The position numbers and the translations under genes were made by a program. 64,000 bases of DNA, from positions 124,001 to 188,000 of the forward strand of contig VNKQ01000005.1 of the NCBI GenBank assembly GCA_016508695.1. Reading direction: 5' to 3'. How positions within the stretch are numbered: position 1 is the stretch's first letter; the number at the start of each line of letters is the position of its first letter. Below, in pieces: positions 45,289 to 55,861 of this stretch. This DNA is from Hyphodiscus hymeniophilus. Its lineage: Eukaryota > Ascomycota > Leotiomycetes > Helotiales > Hyphodiscaceae. Under the pieces are notes generated by a model. The model worked only from the letters and a program-made list of their open reading frames with translations. It had not been told where the DNA came from and made no database searches.

Positions 45289-46677
45289 ATGAGACTATCA
45301 TGTCTTCACATCAGGCGTTTCAGCCCTCACGTTCACCCGGGTCTGCTTCGTCGAAACCTCCTCACCCTCGCGATCGAAACCTCCTGTGACGATACCAGCG
45401 TCGCCATTATCGAGAGGCAGAAAATCAACAACAAACTTGTGGCTGTCGTGCACTTCCACGAAAAGATCACCTCGGACAGTAAATTATATGGAGGAGTGCA
45501 TCCAATCATTGCTCACGAATCGCATCAAAAGAACCTCGCTCCTCTCATCAGCAGAGCACTACAGGCCCTCCCTCTGAAAGGGGCAAAGCAAGACGATGAA
45601 GAAAACCGCCCAAGCCATGGTGTTTACCTCAAGAACAGCAAGAATATTGATGGGGACTGGGAAATATGCAGGAAGAAGCCGGACTTCATCACGGTCACAA
45701 GGGGCCCCGGTATGCGAGCAAACTTGATAACGGGGATGGACACTGCGAAGGGACTGGCTGTTGCATGGCAGATTCCATTGCTGGGTGTGAACCATATGCA
45801 AGCACATGCTCTTACACCTAGGATGACATATGCTATCCAGAGGGCACATGATTCCGAGACACCTGATCTCAAGTTTCCATTTCTCACACTCCTGGTCTCT
45901 GGAGGGCATACCATGCTTGTTCACTCGAAGGGACTTTGCCAGCACGAAGTTTTGGCAAACACGGCAGATATTGCTGTGGGGGATATGATCGACAAATGTG
46001 CAAGAGACATCATCCCTGATGATGTGCTGAAATCATCAAAGAGTGTAATGTATGGGCCTATGCTTGAGGAGTTTGCCTTTCATGATTGGAAAGCCGAGAA
46101 GGAGCATCATGAAAGCAACAAGCCTACAACCACTTGGTCAATCACTCCTCCCTTGCGAAACATTCTCCCATCAGATGCACAAAAATACTCTGCTCTGTTC
46201 TCCTTTTCTGGAATAGGCAGCGCTGTCAAGCGTATAACATCGCAAAATCCCACCATGGATAAAACTGAGCGCCAACTACTTGCACGAGCCACTATGAGGG
46301 TGGCCTTTGAACATTTAGCATCCCGGGTGATTATCGCTCTCAAGACCGAAGAGCTATCTGCGACGGAAAACCTCGTCGTCTCTGGCGGAGTGGCAAGCAA
46401 CAAGTATCTATTGCGGGTCCTTAGGACAGCCCTGGATGCTAATCGCCACGAAAGTGTGAAGCTTGTGTTTCCACCTCTTGAATACTGCACTGACAATGCA
46501 GCCATGATTGCTTGGGCGGGTATGGAGCTTTTCGATGCAGGGTATAGGTCTAGCCTCGATATTATGGCCTTGAAGAATTGGGCAATTGATCCCAGTGCCA
46601 AGGATGGTGGTATTTTGGGGGTTGATGGGTGGCTAAACGTCAACTCGAATGGCTCCTGTCAGGAACCTGATCCGTGA
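45289..46677 (+). CDS. QRI7: Mitochondrial tRNA N6-threonylcarbamoyladenosine (t6A) synthase, Qri7
   Basis: 462 residues, no introns. An Arg-rich N-terminus (MRLSCLHIRRFSPHVHPGLLRRN) looks like a mitochondrial presequence. The TsaD/Kae1/Qri7 core follows: LAIETSCDDTSVAI, GGVHPIIAHESHQKNL (metal-binding His pair near HESH), TRGPGMRANLITGMDTAKGL, GVNHMQAHALT, LVSGGHTMLV, DNAAMIAWAG. It transfers the threonylcarbamoyl group to A37 of ANN-decoding tRNAs in mitochondria. The presequence and single-domain architecture favour the mitochondrial Qri7 over the cytosolic KEOPS subunit Kae1. The first codon is the ATG at 45289; the triplet before it is not ATG. Confidence 0.95.
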   Translation: MRLSCLHIRRFSPHVHPGLLRRNLLTLAIETSCDDTSVAIIERQKINNKLVAVVHFHEKITSDSKLYGGVHPIIAHESHQKNLAPLISRALQALPLKGAKQDDEENRPSHGVYLKNSKNIDGDWEICRKKPDFITVTRGPGMRANLITGMDTAKGLAVAWQIPLLGVNHMQAHALTPRMTYAIQRAHDSETPDLKFPFLTLLVSGGHTMLVHSKGLCQHEVLANTADIAVGDMIDKCARDIIPDDVLKSSKSVMYGPMLEEFAFHDWKAEKEHHESNKPTTTWSITPPLRNILPSDAQKYSALFSFSGIGSAVKRITSQNPTMDKTERQLLARATMRVAFEHLASRVIIALKTEELSATENLVVSGGVASNKYLLRVLRTALDANRHESVKLVFPPLEYCTDNAAMIAWAGMELFDAGYRSSLDIMALKNWAIDPSAKDGGILGVDGWLNVNSNGSCQEPDP

Positions 46678-47472
46678 AACGATAAAGAGCAGCGGGTCTG
46701 CAACCTTCAATTTCGCCTGGAGATGCTGCGTCGAGCTCGAAGCTTGCAAGCATACACGCTCAGCATCACACACATTGTTGTGCCTCTGCAAAGATCTTCG
46801 AATCTCTTTGCAACACACATCGTGGGCTTTCGTGCCGTTGCATTGATATCAGCCCTGTTGATTGTTAGCCGATGTTCAAACCATGCTTCAACAAGCAAAC
46901 CTTTTCAATTCCTTCTCTTCCTCTTATTTAATGATGTGTGCCGCTCCAGCGACTTGATTTCTTATGGCCATTCCTCTTTACCTCCGTCGTTTCAACCTCT
47001 CTTCCAACACTTCGCCTCTAGAGTTTCCCGCATTTCACTTCGTTGAAAAGTTCAGCGGGATGACCTCGCTCTGCCAGCCGGACGTCGGCGCCGATTTTGA
47101 ATTTATTCCGGCCGCATATCTGATAGTCACACAATGAGCCACGCGCGCTTGTCTCAGGTTAGTATTCTCCGGGTTTGTTACATCAACCATCAACCGAAGG
47201 CATCAAAGTCTTCCAACGTCCACATCAACCGGATTTAGAGACAATTCCGTACTGTGCCTTCGCATTTCGGGTAAGCAGTTCTCGCTCTTTATGCTCTTAC
47301 TTCATCAACTCTGGCGCACGCAAGGCGAAGGCAATCGGTTGTCACTCGACGCGCCCAGCTTCCGTCCCTCAGGTTCTGTAAACATGCCATGCCTGCCTCT
47401 TCTGCGATAGACCTGTGATGCTTCACATATATCTCTTCGTGCTAATTGGTGTTTCAAGTGATCGTCATCAGC
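46678..47472. other. Intergenic region between QRI7 and coiled-coil gene
   Basis: 795 nt. At ~47184-47245 (plus) one frame reads EGIKVFQRPHQPDL, resembling QSIKVFDRPQRLDY inside the downstream gene. It may be a fragmentary duplication or chance. No other feature. Confidence 0.4.
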
Positions 47473-49149
47473 ATGGATTCGACAGGTGTCATGGCAGATG
47501 ATGAGCTCGCTGCCATCTTCACGTCACATTCTACCGCAAACTTCAATCCAAATCCAGCTACGACCTCCACAAGGGATTCTGCCCAATCCATCGAGCGAAT
47601 TCACAAAAACGATGCAAACACAGCGATCGACCAGATGCCAGTCCAATCGATTAAGGTGTTTGACCGACCTCAAAGATTGGACTATCTGCCAGTCCCCGAC
47701 TCAGATGTGGTCAAAGCACTCATGGTCGCAGTCGACGCTATCGCTGATGACTATTCCCGCTTGCATCAATACTTCGGCACTATCCCAGAGTTCATGCCTG
47801 CCTTCGACTCGACTCAGCTTATTATGCTGGTTACCCATACTTACGAGCTTTTCTCTGATGTTGACAGTGGTGACGGCACATTAAACCTCGGCATTCGATA
47901 CTTTGCAGTGCAGCACCTATTCGAACAAATCAAGAGAGATCTCACCGTTCTCCGCATCAGTCTCGAGGGCGAGCGGTTTCCATATGCGTCTGAAGTCACC
48001 TATAAAGTTATTGGCAACCAGCCAAACCTTCCTCGAACTAGTCCTTCGGCTGAGAACGCTCGTTCAGATAGTCCCAGATCTATTCCTAAAGTTCGCGAAT
48101 TTCAGAATGAGTCCATAACCCAGTCCACGTCCACGGACGCTACCGCGTCGATCGAGTCTGAATCTATCCTTCCTTGTGAGAACGACTATCTGGAATTTAT
48201 CCTCCGTCGGGAAGAACAGATTGCAATCGGTACTGTGGAAGTTATTCATCGTGAGTTAAGAGCATTTCCCTTTTCACTACGTCGCCCCCATGCAGAATCT
48301 ATCTTTGGATTATATAGCACATCATACGAGTGTAGTCCCCTAGCTACTTTGTTTTGCAAGATACTTTACTGATTTTTCCGACATGCAGTCAAGGAAGCCC
48401 TACAAGATGCAAGTGAGAAGCGCACAGAGGCATATCTCAACTTCTCGAAGACCATAGAGGGCTTTCAAGAACAAATTAGAGAATTGGCTGATAGCAATCT
48501 ACAAATACAACGTTCTCACGTTGAAGCTCTCAATGAAAAAAATCGCATCATTGCTCTCAGAGAGTTCGAGGCTTCCCACAAGGATATGCTGATTGCACAA
48601 CAAAAAAGATGGCTCGGTTTACATGGAATAGGCGTTGATGACAAGGGCGAGTTGGTTTTGGGCAGCCTTGGCAAGCGTGGAATGGGCTTTAACCACGAGG
48701 ATCACGAAATACGACAGCTGAAGAAACGCAAGATTGATTTGCAAACGGAGGTTGCCAGCCTACACCTCGTGAAGGATATTGTCATGGCCGATGTGGAGAG
48801 CTTGAAGCGTCAGGCTGAACAAGGCGACTTGCACCATGGTCGTCCTCATGAAGCTGGACCTCTAACGGCTCGTACTCAGCCGCGTCATAGACACATCCAC
48901 CATGTGCTTCGTCAGCCTGCTCGTCAAGAAGATCTCCGTCAGTCTGTGCTTCGTCACAATACTGACCATCACGATACTCAGCAGGCCCTCTCTCAGCCCC
49001 AGCAGCATCGGGGAGATCTTCCGGAGGCTCATCAAAACGATCGTAACCACTCACGTCAGGGTGTTACGGACCATGAAGTCGGGCCTACGGAGGTTGTCCA
49101 TCGCAATGATCAGCAAATGGAGCATGAATCGATGGAGGAGGAAGTCTGA
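47473..49149 (+). CDS. Unrecognised coiled-coil protein with His/Gln-rich tail
   Basis: Two exons (47473-48250, 48389-49149; 138-nt intron with GTGAGT donor) give 512 residues, starting MDSTGVMADDELAAIF. No known family. An alpha-helical region is around VVKALMVAVDAIADDYSRLHQ. Serine-rich disorder comes before the intron. After it comes a long coiled-coil stretch (EAYLNFSKTIEGFQEQIREL; ALREFEASHKDMLIAQQKRW; IRQLKKRKIDLQTEVASLHL). The last ~110 residues are rich in His, Gln and Arg (PRHRHIHHVLRQPARQ). It is the first of several genes in this part of the window with coiled coil plus low-complexity tail and no homologue I recognise. Confidence 0.7.
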
Positions 49150-50531
49150 ACTTGAGTTGGAATAACGTTTCTATAGGCTATTGGTGATGTTAACTGGTTG
49201 AAGATGCGCTTTTTCTTTTCCACCTGCGGAGTGAATTAGCTTTCCTATGTTGACTAGAGACGAACTGGAAGCTTTTACATCCTGTGATTTTTCCCACTCC
49301 TTTCATGCAGAAAGAAAAATACTTCTTGCCGACCTCTCTTTGCTCGGTGTCCTATGAGCTCATTCTGACTACGTTACATTTAACTTTCACTTTGACTCGA
49401 TCGCGGCTCACAGCCGATTTATAAATTGTTGAACGCAGAAGAAGATGTTTGCAAGGATTGTATTTTCTTACCCGAATTCCATCGAGCAATCCGGTACTCG
49501 CCCCTTTTCATATTCCACGCCACTTGAGGTAGACGTCGCCTGCCGATTCCACAATGTTTTATATGGGATGATAATATGAAAATACTGTTACTATGGCCGT
49601 TAATTTACCGTGGCTCGTTCACTTAACTTGTCCTAAGCAAGAAGTGAATGATGAGACTCTTTGAACTTGCCGGCATATAGGTCTATTTCTGACATCAAAG
49701 GGCCGAACAACACTTTCCACAGCAATGTTTCTTTGATCTATGTATAAAGCCATGTTCAATGGTATCTGTGTAGACCGAAGCGCCAGCAGGAGAGACTCTG
49801 TTCAGAAATACTACAATGGCAGGCTACCTTGCAAGAGACCTTTTGCAATTATACCATGCGATACCACCGAACAATCAACTCTTTGTTTCTTCTGGTATCA
49901 AGGTGTAGATTGTTTCAGTTTTAGCCACGCTATCCACCCTCAATTCCCTGTCCAATAAATTTACAGCAGACTTTCTGTGGGGTGGTAACCTTCTTCAGAG
50001 GTGGGGAGAGGTTTTACCGGCTAATCACCAGCTCATGTTCAAGGTATGCAAGAATATCAAGCCCACTCCTACGAATACTCCTTATTCGAGGAGTGTGGAA
50101 TGGTTTGGGTATGAGGTATTGCGCCAATGTAAGAGTATTAGCTGGTTCTGCGTGATATCGAAGTGCGACACAAAGCCAATTAAAGGACCTCTCTGTGAAT
50201 CTCTTCTGGATGTCCGTATTTTTGGGCTTTTAGGCAGCCGAAATGTCGGAGGAGATTGTTAACGATTCTAGGAAACTTTCTTGACCTCCCTTCAATAGTT
50301 CAGCCCTGTCCTCCCTTCTTCCACTTTTTTAAAGACACTTATAGTACTTTTGATTATCTCCTGAGTATGTCAACATGAGGAATTCGTAAGTTTTGCATGT
50401 AGAAATCTGCCGAGGATACTCCGTCGCTTCCCTTCCGTCTCTGAGTTTAGACGAGCAACTGACATTCACCTCTCTACTAAAGGAGATGTGAGTTGCAACG
50501 GATAATAGCATGTCATTCTAGCCGTCACTCT

Positions 50532-50948
50532 AGAATCTTTGCCAATCCGTTTCTTGCAACTCTACATTCAGTCTTTAGCAGTTCCCATACTTCTTGACAG
50601 ACGTAAGACATCGAGATAAGCAAACTTTTTCTTAACCCGTCACATTACATTTTTCACAATCTGCTTTCTTCAACTCTACTGTGCTGGATTTACCGAGCCC
50701 CTGACAGAAGCGAATTCACCTCACTGTGCTGGATTTACCGAGCCCCTGACCAAGCGAACTTCTACTACCTCAATTTTCAGCAGCTACACTTCTTGACAAG
50801 ACCGAAATAGGCGAACTTCTTCTCAACCTATCACCTTAAATCTTTGACAACCTCTGTCCTCCAACTCTGCATATCAATCTTAGTAGCTAGACTTCTTAAC
50901 AGACGCAAGATACGCGAGATGAGCGAACCTCTTCTCAACCGTCAAGAA
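50532..50948. repeat. Degenerate tandem repeat, three units of ~110-190 nt
   Basis: Three related units (about 50532-50648, 50650-50838, 50840-50948). Shared landmarks in order: a TCTTTGMCAAYC-like start, TCAACTCTRCAT, a TCTTTAGCAG/TCTTAGTAG block, CACTTCTTGACAGAC, GAACTTCTTCTCAACC. The middle unit is longer because of an insertion carrying a 45-nt duplication (next entry). It lies 280-700 nt upstream of the next start codon. Confidence 0.75.
50678..50750. repeat. Perfect 28-nt direct repeat, period 45
   Basis: ACTGTGCTGGATTTACCGAG followed by CCCCTGAC occurs at 50678-50705 and again at 50723-50750, nested inside the middle unit of the degenerate tandem repeat. The exact match implies a recent local duplication. 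Confidence 0.95.
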
Positions 50949-51229
50949 GTGTTCACAGTCCAAAACAGTCCAAAACACCCCAACTTGTTCCTTGTTCTCT
51001 ACATTACCTACCTACTATCTCCAAACCTCCCAAGGGCTAAAGGTACGACTACTACGAATATTTCCAGACGAGTATCGGTTCCAGCAAACCCTTGTAAGAG
51101 CACTCGATCTAATACTCTTGAAATCTTACCCTCCTGTCGGTTTTCCAGATGATTCTCGGGCTAATATTTCCGTGTACTAGAACTCTCAAACACCAGTCTA
51201 CAATCCTTCCTCGAAGCACCGATCAAGCT

Positions 51230-51877
51230 ATGTCAACCACGAACCTGTATGTGCCAACAATGGCCGAGATAATGGATATCCGAAAAACCTCCCGCGAGCT
51301 TTGGAGTGACTATTGGGTTCTGTACGCAGAATTCCATGCTCAGCCTCTAATGCGACAGTTCCACGGCTCGTCAATTCAATGGTTCGAACTTGAAAGAAAT
51401 ATCTCAGCGTTCATTGAAATGGCTCAAAATACCCCTCTTGGAAATCTCAGAGTCTCTCTACGGTACGACAACCTTGACAACTCTCTACACTCTCTCAGAG
51501 ATCGGCTCGAGGAGCTACGCTTGCAACTCGAAGGACCTGGTGGTCATTCCTATGATGCCGGTGCCTATTTCAAACAGCTTGGAAGCGAGAACCACACCAC
51601 TATGGGGTCTTTACAAGGAGCCACACCAGGAGTAATGTCTCCATCAATCACACCAGCTTCTACATCTGTTGAAAATGCCCCCGCTGCCTCCTCTAGTCGC
51701 GTGCCTCGTCTTGGCCTTAGGTCCTCTCAACCTGCCACAACACGAGCCGTTAGTGTTCCAGGATCTGCACACAGCCAGGCCGGTAGTTCTCCCACAACCG
51801 AGGATTCCGACGAGGAGCCTCCAACGAAAAGACGACGAATCAGGAAGCAGCCACTCACTTTCATTTATGGGGTATGA
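51230..51877 (+). CDS. Unrecognised small protein with N-terminal helical module and C-terminal NLS (SDYW paralogue 1)
   Basis: 215 residues from ATG 51230 (MSTTNLYVPTM); an in-frame ATG at 51149 directly follows a TTTTCCAG that could be a splice acceptor. The N-terminal ~100 residues are helical: KTSRELWSDYWVLYAEFHAQ, then PLMRQF, SIQWFELER and LHSLRDRLEELRLQLEG. The rest is Ser/Pro/Ala-rich, ending EDSDEEPPTKRRRIRKQ, a classical basic nuclear localisation signal. The helical module aligns with the start of the protein at 52.9 kb (L-S-DYW-L--E-----L---F----W--L). A GTATGA directly after the last codons could be a donor, so the 3' end is not certain. Confidence 0.65.
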   Translation: MSTTNLYVPTMAEIMDIRKTSRELWSDYWVLYAEFHAQPLMRQFHGSSIQWFELERNISAFIEMAQNTPLGNLRVSLRYDNLDNSLHSLRDRLEELRLQLEGPGGHSYDAGAYFKQLGSENHTTMGSLQGATPGVMSPSITPASTSVENAPAASSSRVPRLGLRSSQPATTRAVSVPGSAHSQAGSSPTTEDSDEEPPTKRRRIRKQPLTFIYGV

Positions 51878-52899
51878 TGAAGCATTGCCAGGCTTTGGTG
51901 TATGAAAGGAAGGGCGGTATGTCAATAGGCAGAGAAGTTGCCAATGGAGGCTGTTTCATGCAACACTATTTCTTTCGAAGCGGGGCTGGCTTCTTGACCT
52001 ATGAAGCAGTCCAGATTACAATGCGAGCCTGAAAGCAAGAACGGCCATCAAGAACGCGAGATGGAGAATATGAGTCAAGCACTCACCTGAACATACAGAG
52101 CACTAGAGTAGAGAGAGCAGAGGACATTCAATTCCATGAAGATAATTTGCATTCTGTGGTATATAAGTGCGAGACACTGAAAGGACAGGTAAGAATCATT
52201 CATATTTCCTTGAGACGTTTGAACTTTGAGGTTGAAAGCCCGAGAAGGAACTGACCGATTTCATCATCTGCCCCATATTATATATATTTTGCAGGATTGC
52301 CAATCAAATGTCCTCTCATACATATTTGGATGATCAAGGTAACTCTCTAAGCCAGCTACGGTTTGGTGTTAAGCCAGCCTTTCGAACCACAGGAATCCAG
52401 CTGCTGCAGCCTTTTCTCGGGCATTACAAGCATGAACAGGAAACTCATTCACTCGCAACGTTTTAGCGAAGCCTCGCACGTCCACTGCACGTCATTCTGA
52501 TATGGCAATTGTTAGCGAAGTTGTTTTCTCGCTATGCAATCTTCACACTCAAGTACTGCCTTTCAATTTCCAGCAAAACTTTGCAGCGCACACAGACGAT
52601 TCTCCTCCGTCAGATCCCGGAACAAACCTTCAAAGAACATACTCAAAGAAAAAACAAGGTCTGAACAATAATGAGGCAAGTACTAGAAACGCATGAAAGC
52701 TTCTCTATGAGAGGATTTTAACAACCTACGAGAACTTCGTCGATCCTCAACAAAGCAGATTTCATCCACTTGAGGGATAAAAGTGTAAGTGCTCGTATTT
52801 ACCAGGGTTGTGGAAAGCAAGAATTTGACAAGAACACAGCGTGAGCGACGCTATCATCGCTTTTAAGCAACTCCCTCGATACTCTAAAGAAGCACCATA
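51878..52899. other. Intergenic region between the two SDYW paralogues
   Basis: About 1 kb; the open frame at 52502-52696 has no support. It contains the promoter of the second paralogue. I see none of the 50.5-kb repeat units here. Confidence 0.5.
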
Positions 52900-53859
52900 A
52901 TGTCGTCAAACCACAATATGTCCATGGCGGCCATCCCTCCACCAGCTCCAGTCGTCAGTAATGTATCAGCCATGCAAGCGCAAACACTTCGAAGGCAGCT
53001 TGCAGACTTGTCATCAGATTACTGGTCCCTGAAGGGAGAATATCGCGAAGAGCCTCTCGTAGCTACTTTTACCAGTCCTGACTGGTATTCTCTTGACAAG
53101 CGGGCACATGAGCTCCAAGACGAGATTCATGCAAGAGCCTACATGGGTATGGCTCCGCTGCATGAGCAAATTGCTGAATATCAGGCACTTCATCACATTC
53201 GAGTACAGATTGGAAATCAAATCACAGCTTTAAGAGCTCAAATGACAACTCTTATTCAACCGCAAGCCAATCCTACATCAAACCCAGCCGCATCCCCTTC
53301 TGGGCACGCAATAATTCGACAGTCAAAGACTCGACAGCGAAAGACTCGACAACGAAAGGAGTCTCGAAAGAGATCGGCTGTGTCGACATTATCAAGGCAA
53401 CCCAACATACCCGAGTTTCCAAATCTTGCCCGCCTTCCGTTCTCGAGACAGAATTTAGTTCTTGATCACTCGTCGACAGGCAAAGTCAGAACGGCAATCG
53501 ATAACCTCGATCTGACGACAACTACTGTGCCAGGGCAACCTCAACTCAGTGCCCAGAAAGATGTAGCTACACCTCGAAAAGCAGCTGCAGCAAGAATTGC
53601 GCATAAGAGTTTGGATCGGTGGTGGGCAAAAGGTGATACTGCACAAGAAATTTGGGTACGATGTTTCGAGACAGCCTCCAATTCTCCAAGAAGTATGCAA
53701 AAAGATACTCAAGACTTTGTGAATCAAGAGTCCGAACGCATTAAACGTCAAATCCTTGCTGGAAGGGGCAATACTGAAGCGGCGGATGCTGACGGAGGAG
53801 AGCTAGCGAAGCTTGCGAAGAACGCTACGGATGATGCTGATTCTGACTATGAGCCTTGA
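52900..53859 (+). CDS. Unrecognised basic/acidic nuclear-type protein (SDYW paralogue 2)
   Basis: 319 residues, single exon, MSSNHNMSMAAIPPP start. Residues ~25-120 form the helical module shared with the gene at 51.2 kb: LRRQLADLSSDYWSLKGEYR, EEPLVATFTSPDWYSLDKRA, then a second helix pair ending RVQIGNQITALRAQMTTLI. A basic stretch KTRQRKTRQRKESRKRS (with a 15-nt near-duplicate) looks like an NLS or nucleic-acid-binding patch. The C-terminal third contains KSLDRWWAKGDTAQEIWVRC and an acidic end, NATDDADSDYEP. No known family. Tandem location and module identity indicate local gene duplication followed by divergence of the tails. Confidence 0.7.
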   Translation: MSSNHNMSMAAIPPPAPVVSNVSAMQAQTLRRQLADLSSDYWSLKGEYREEPLVATFTSPDWYSLDKRAHELQDEIHARAYMGMAPLHEQIAEYQALHHIRVQIGNQITALRAQMTTLIQPQANPTSNPAASPSGHAIIRQSKTRQRKTRQRKESRKRSAVSTLSRQPNIPEFPNLARLPFSRQNLVLDHSSTGKVRTAIDNLDLTTTTVPGQPQLSAQKDVATPRKAAAARIAHKSLDRWWAKGDTAQEIWVRCFETASNSPRSMQKDTQDFVNQESERIKRQILAGRGNTEAADADGGELAKLAKNATDDADSDYEP

Positions 53860-55861
53860 TTTTCGTTGGTTGGGGGACGGGAAGGATGATGGCCGTGGCT
53901 ATGGAGGGACAATTTTGGAATAAAACGATGGTAAACACTCTATCGGCATACAACGGTATTGAATGATTGTTCAGTGGTATTTTTCGAGCTTCTTTGCGAA
54001 GAAGCTCGTGCTGGGTATACGGGAATATGCATTGATCAAGTGGATCGACGTCTGAAATAGAACTCCTAAAGCTAAAATGACCCGTCAAACTTTTAAGAAT
54101 GTAGAATCAGTGAAAACGTGCGTTTTACGCAATCCAAAATCTCCTCTGAACTATTACCAAGCATTCTACATGCGTAAATGGCTTTTTGATAAACTGTCTA
54201 CTTTTTCATAGCGACTGGGCAAGCTTCCCTCCCTTTGAAGCAGTTACATTGTATTGAAACCATTCTCCTATCAGAGTCCTTTACCACTTGCAACACTCCA
54301 TATATTTTGCGGAATATCGCATTCATCGAGACTCCGCCTTCGAGATAGAGCCACATTTCCCGAATATCCCCATGACCTCCCTCTTTACACTGGCTCTGAT
54401 TTTTTCCAATTTACCAGCAGCTCCTTACCCAAGCGAGCTACTCAGGGTGCTCCGATTCCTCAAGTGAGTCGACTGAGCCGAGCGCGATTGGCGCTTGAGC
54501 AGCAGGCTACGGTAACTAACCCCATGCGCCACACAAGAATGGGGGAAAATTGATTAATGATACCTCGGCCGTCATCTAAAATCTCACACGAAAAATTACG
54601 GTGAATTAGTTCAGCAATATCATGAAATATGCAGATACGTGTCCCTAGGCCATGGGGCACAGAATTTCGGGCACTCCGATACGTTTTCAGAGGCGGTTCA
54701 ACATGCAATCAACGTCAGCAACGACTTTTTAAAACGCTTTGAGAAGCTCAGGAAACAATTCAAGATCCCACCAAAGCACATCGAACAAGATAATATCATA
54801 GACTACTCAGTCAGTCCTCATGCCAAGCAGACTACGAGTAATTTTCGAAAGGAGACTGGCAGGTTCTCGGCGAGAAGGTCAGTGATCATGAGAAACTGAG
54901 ATGGTCATTGCATCATATAGGAAGTGGCACAGAAAGTAGAAGGCTGATAATACTGTTGAAGAAACCCCGTATAAATGCGGGGATGTGGGAGCTGTCTTGC
55001 TGGGGAAGAATGAAAAAAAGAGATGTCAAGTTTTATTTTGAGAGGTAAGCTGGAAGATTTACAATATAAGTATTATGACAAGGCATAACTGATATGGACT
55101 CCCAAAACTCTTAGGTATAGCTAAATTGGATTTTGATAGCTACTTTCAACCTTGTCTGCAATCCAGATCCGAGCCGGATATGCTCAAATGCTAAAGTTAA
55201 CTTTTTGTGAGCTTCCAAAAAATCAAATATGAAATCTTACGTTGTTATGATCATCATCAGACAATGCCAAACTGCTTGGGACTTTATCTTTTACAAAACC
55301 ATTTACCAAGCCCTTTATGAAAAGCTATGTTCTTGAACACGAAGGTAAGAAGTTTATGCACCAAAAGGCTAAACAGTAGACTTATCAAGTGTCCTAAATG
55401 AACTACAATAGTCACTGCAATATTTTACTGTGCTAAGCTATAATGTTCTGTCATGTTTCAGAGATCTCGCCTGCAAAGTGTGCTGGCGGAGCTTTTGCTA
55501 GCCGAGGAGATCTAAAAGGCAGACAGCTCACGATGTTTCAGTTCCTCTGGGTTTGCAAAACAACTTTCTTCAAAGCTAAATTGCATCTCTTCGGCTTCAA
55601 CCAAACGCGATCCGAAACCAAGACATTTCTTTCCATTCACTCAGGGTTGTCCTGTTCTTTGAATCCTAGGAATTCCACCATACTTGTAGGTTCCACTGTG
55701 AAACTTCTCCAAAGAACTTTGCTAAATGATATGTTCTAGCATCCTAAGTCGAATGGTTGTTCTGGAGGCTACAAGTGCAGGCAAGACTCAACCACGACAG
55801 CTTCATCGTCGCAAAACCTTGCTCAAGCAAATTGCACTTCCCTCTACTTTTTGACGTTATC
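53860..55861. other. Sparse region with one possible gene remnant (54639-54899)
   Basis: About 2 kb. The open frame 54639-54899 (plus) codes an amphipathic helical stretch (VQHAINVSNDFLKRFEKLRK, then QFKIPPKHIEQDNIIDYS) that looks protein-like. A frame at 54254-54553 contains PLYTGSDFFQF. I could not join them with good splice sites; they may be exons or a decayed gene. The remaining sequence is AT-rich and featureless. Confidence 0.35.

Larger units (their letters stand above)
49150..51229. other. Long non-coding region with tandem repeat
   Basis: About 2.1 kb without supported genes (open frames at 49740-49958 and 50035-50262 are short and featureless). The second half holds the degenerate tandem repeat listed below and the promoter/5' leader of the gene at 51230. 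Confidence 0.55.

Noticed and set aside
49740..50262. Two small plus-strand open frames as genes
   Set aside because: Short, Cys-rich by chance, no signal peptide or domain, and not joined by good splice sites.
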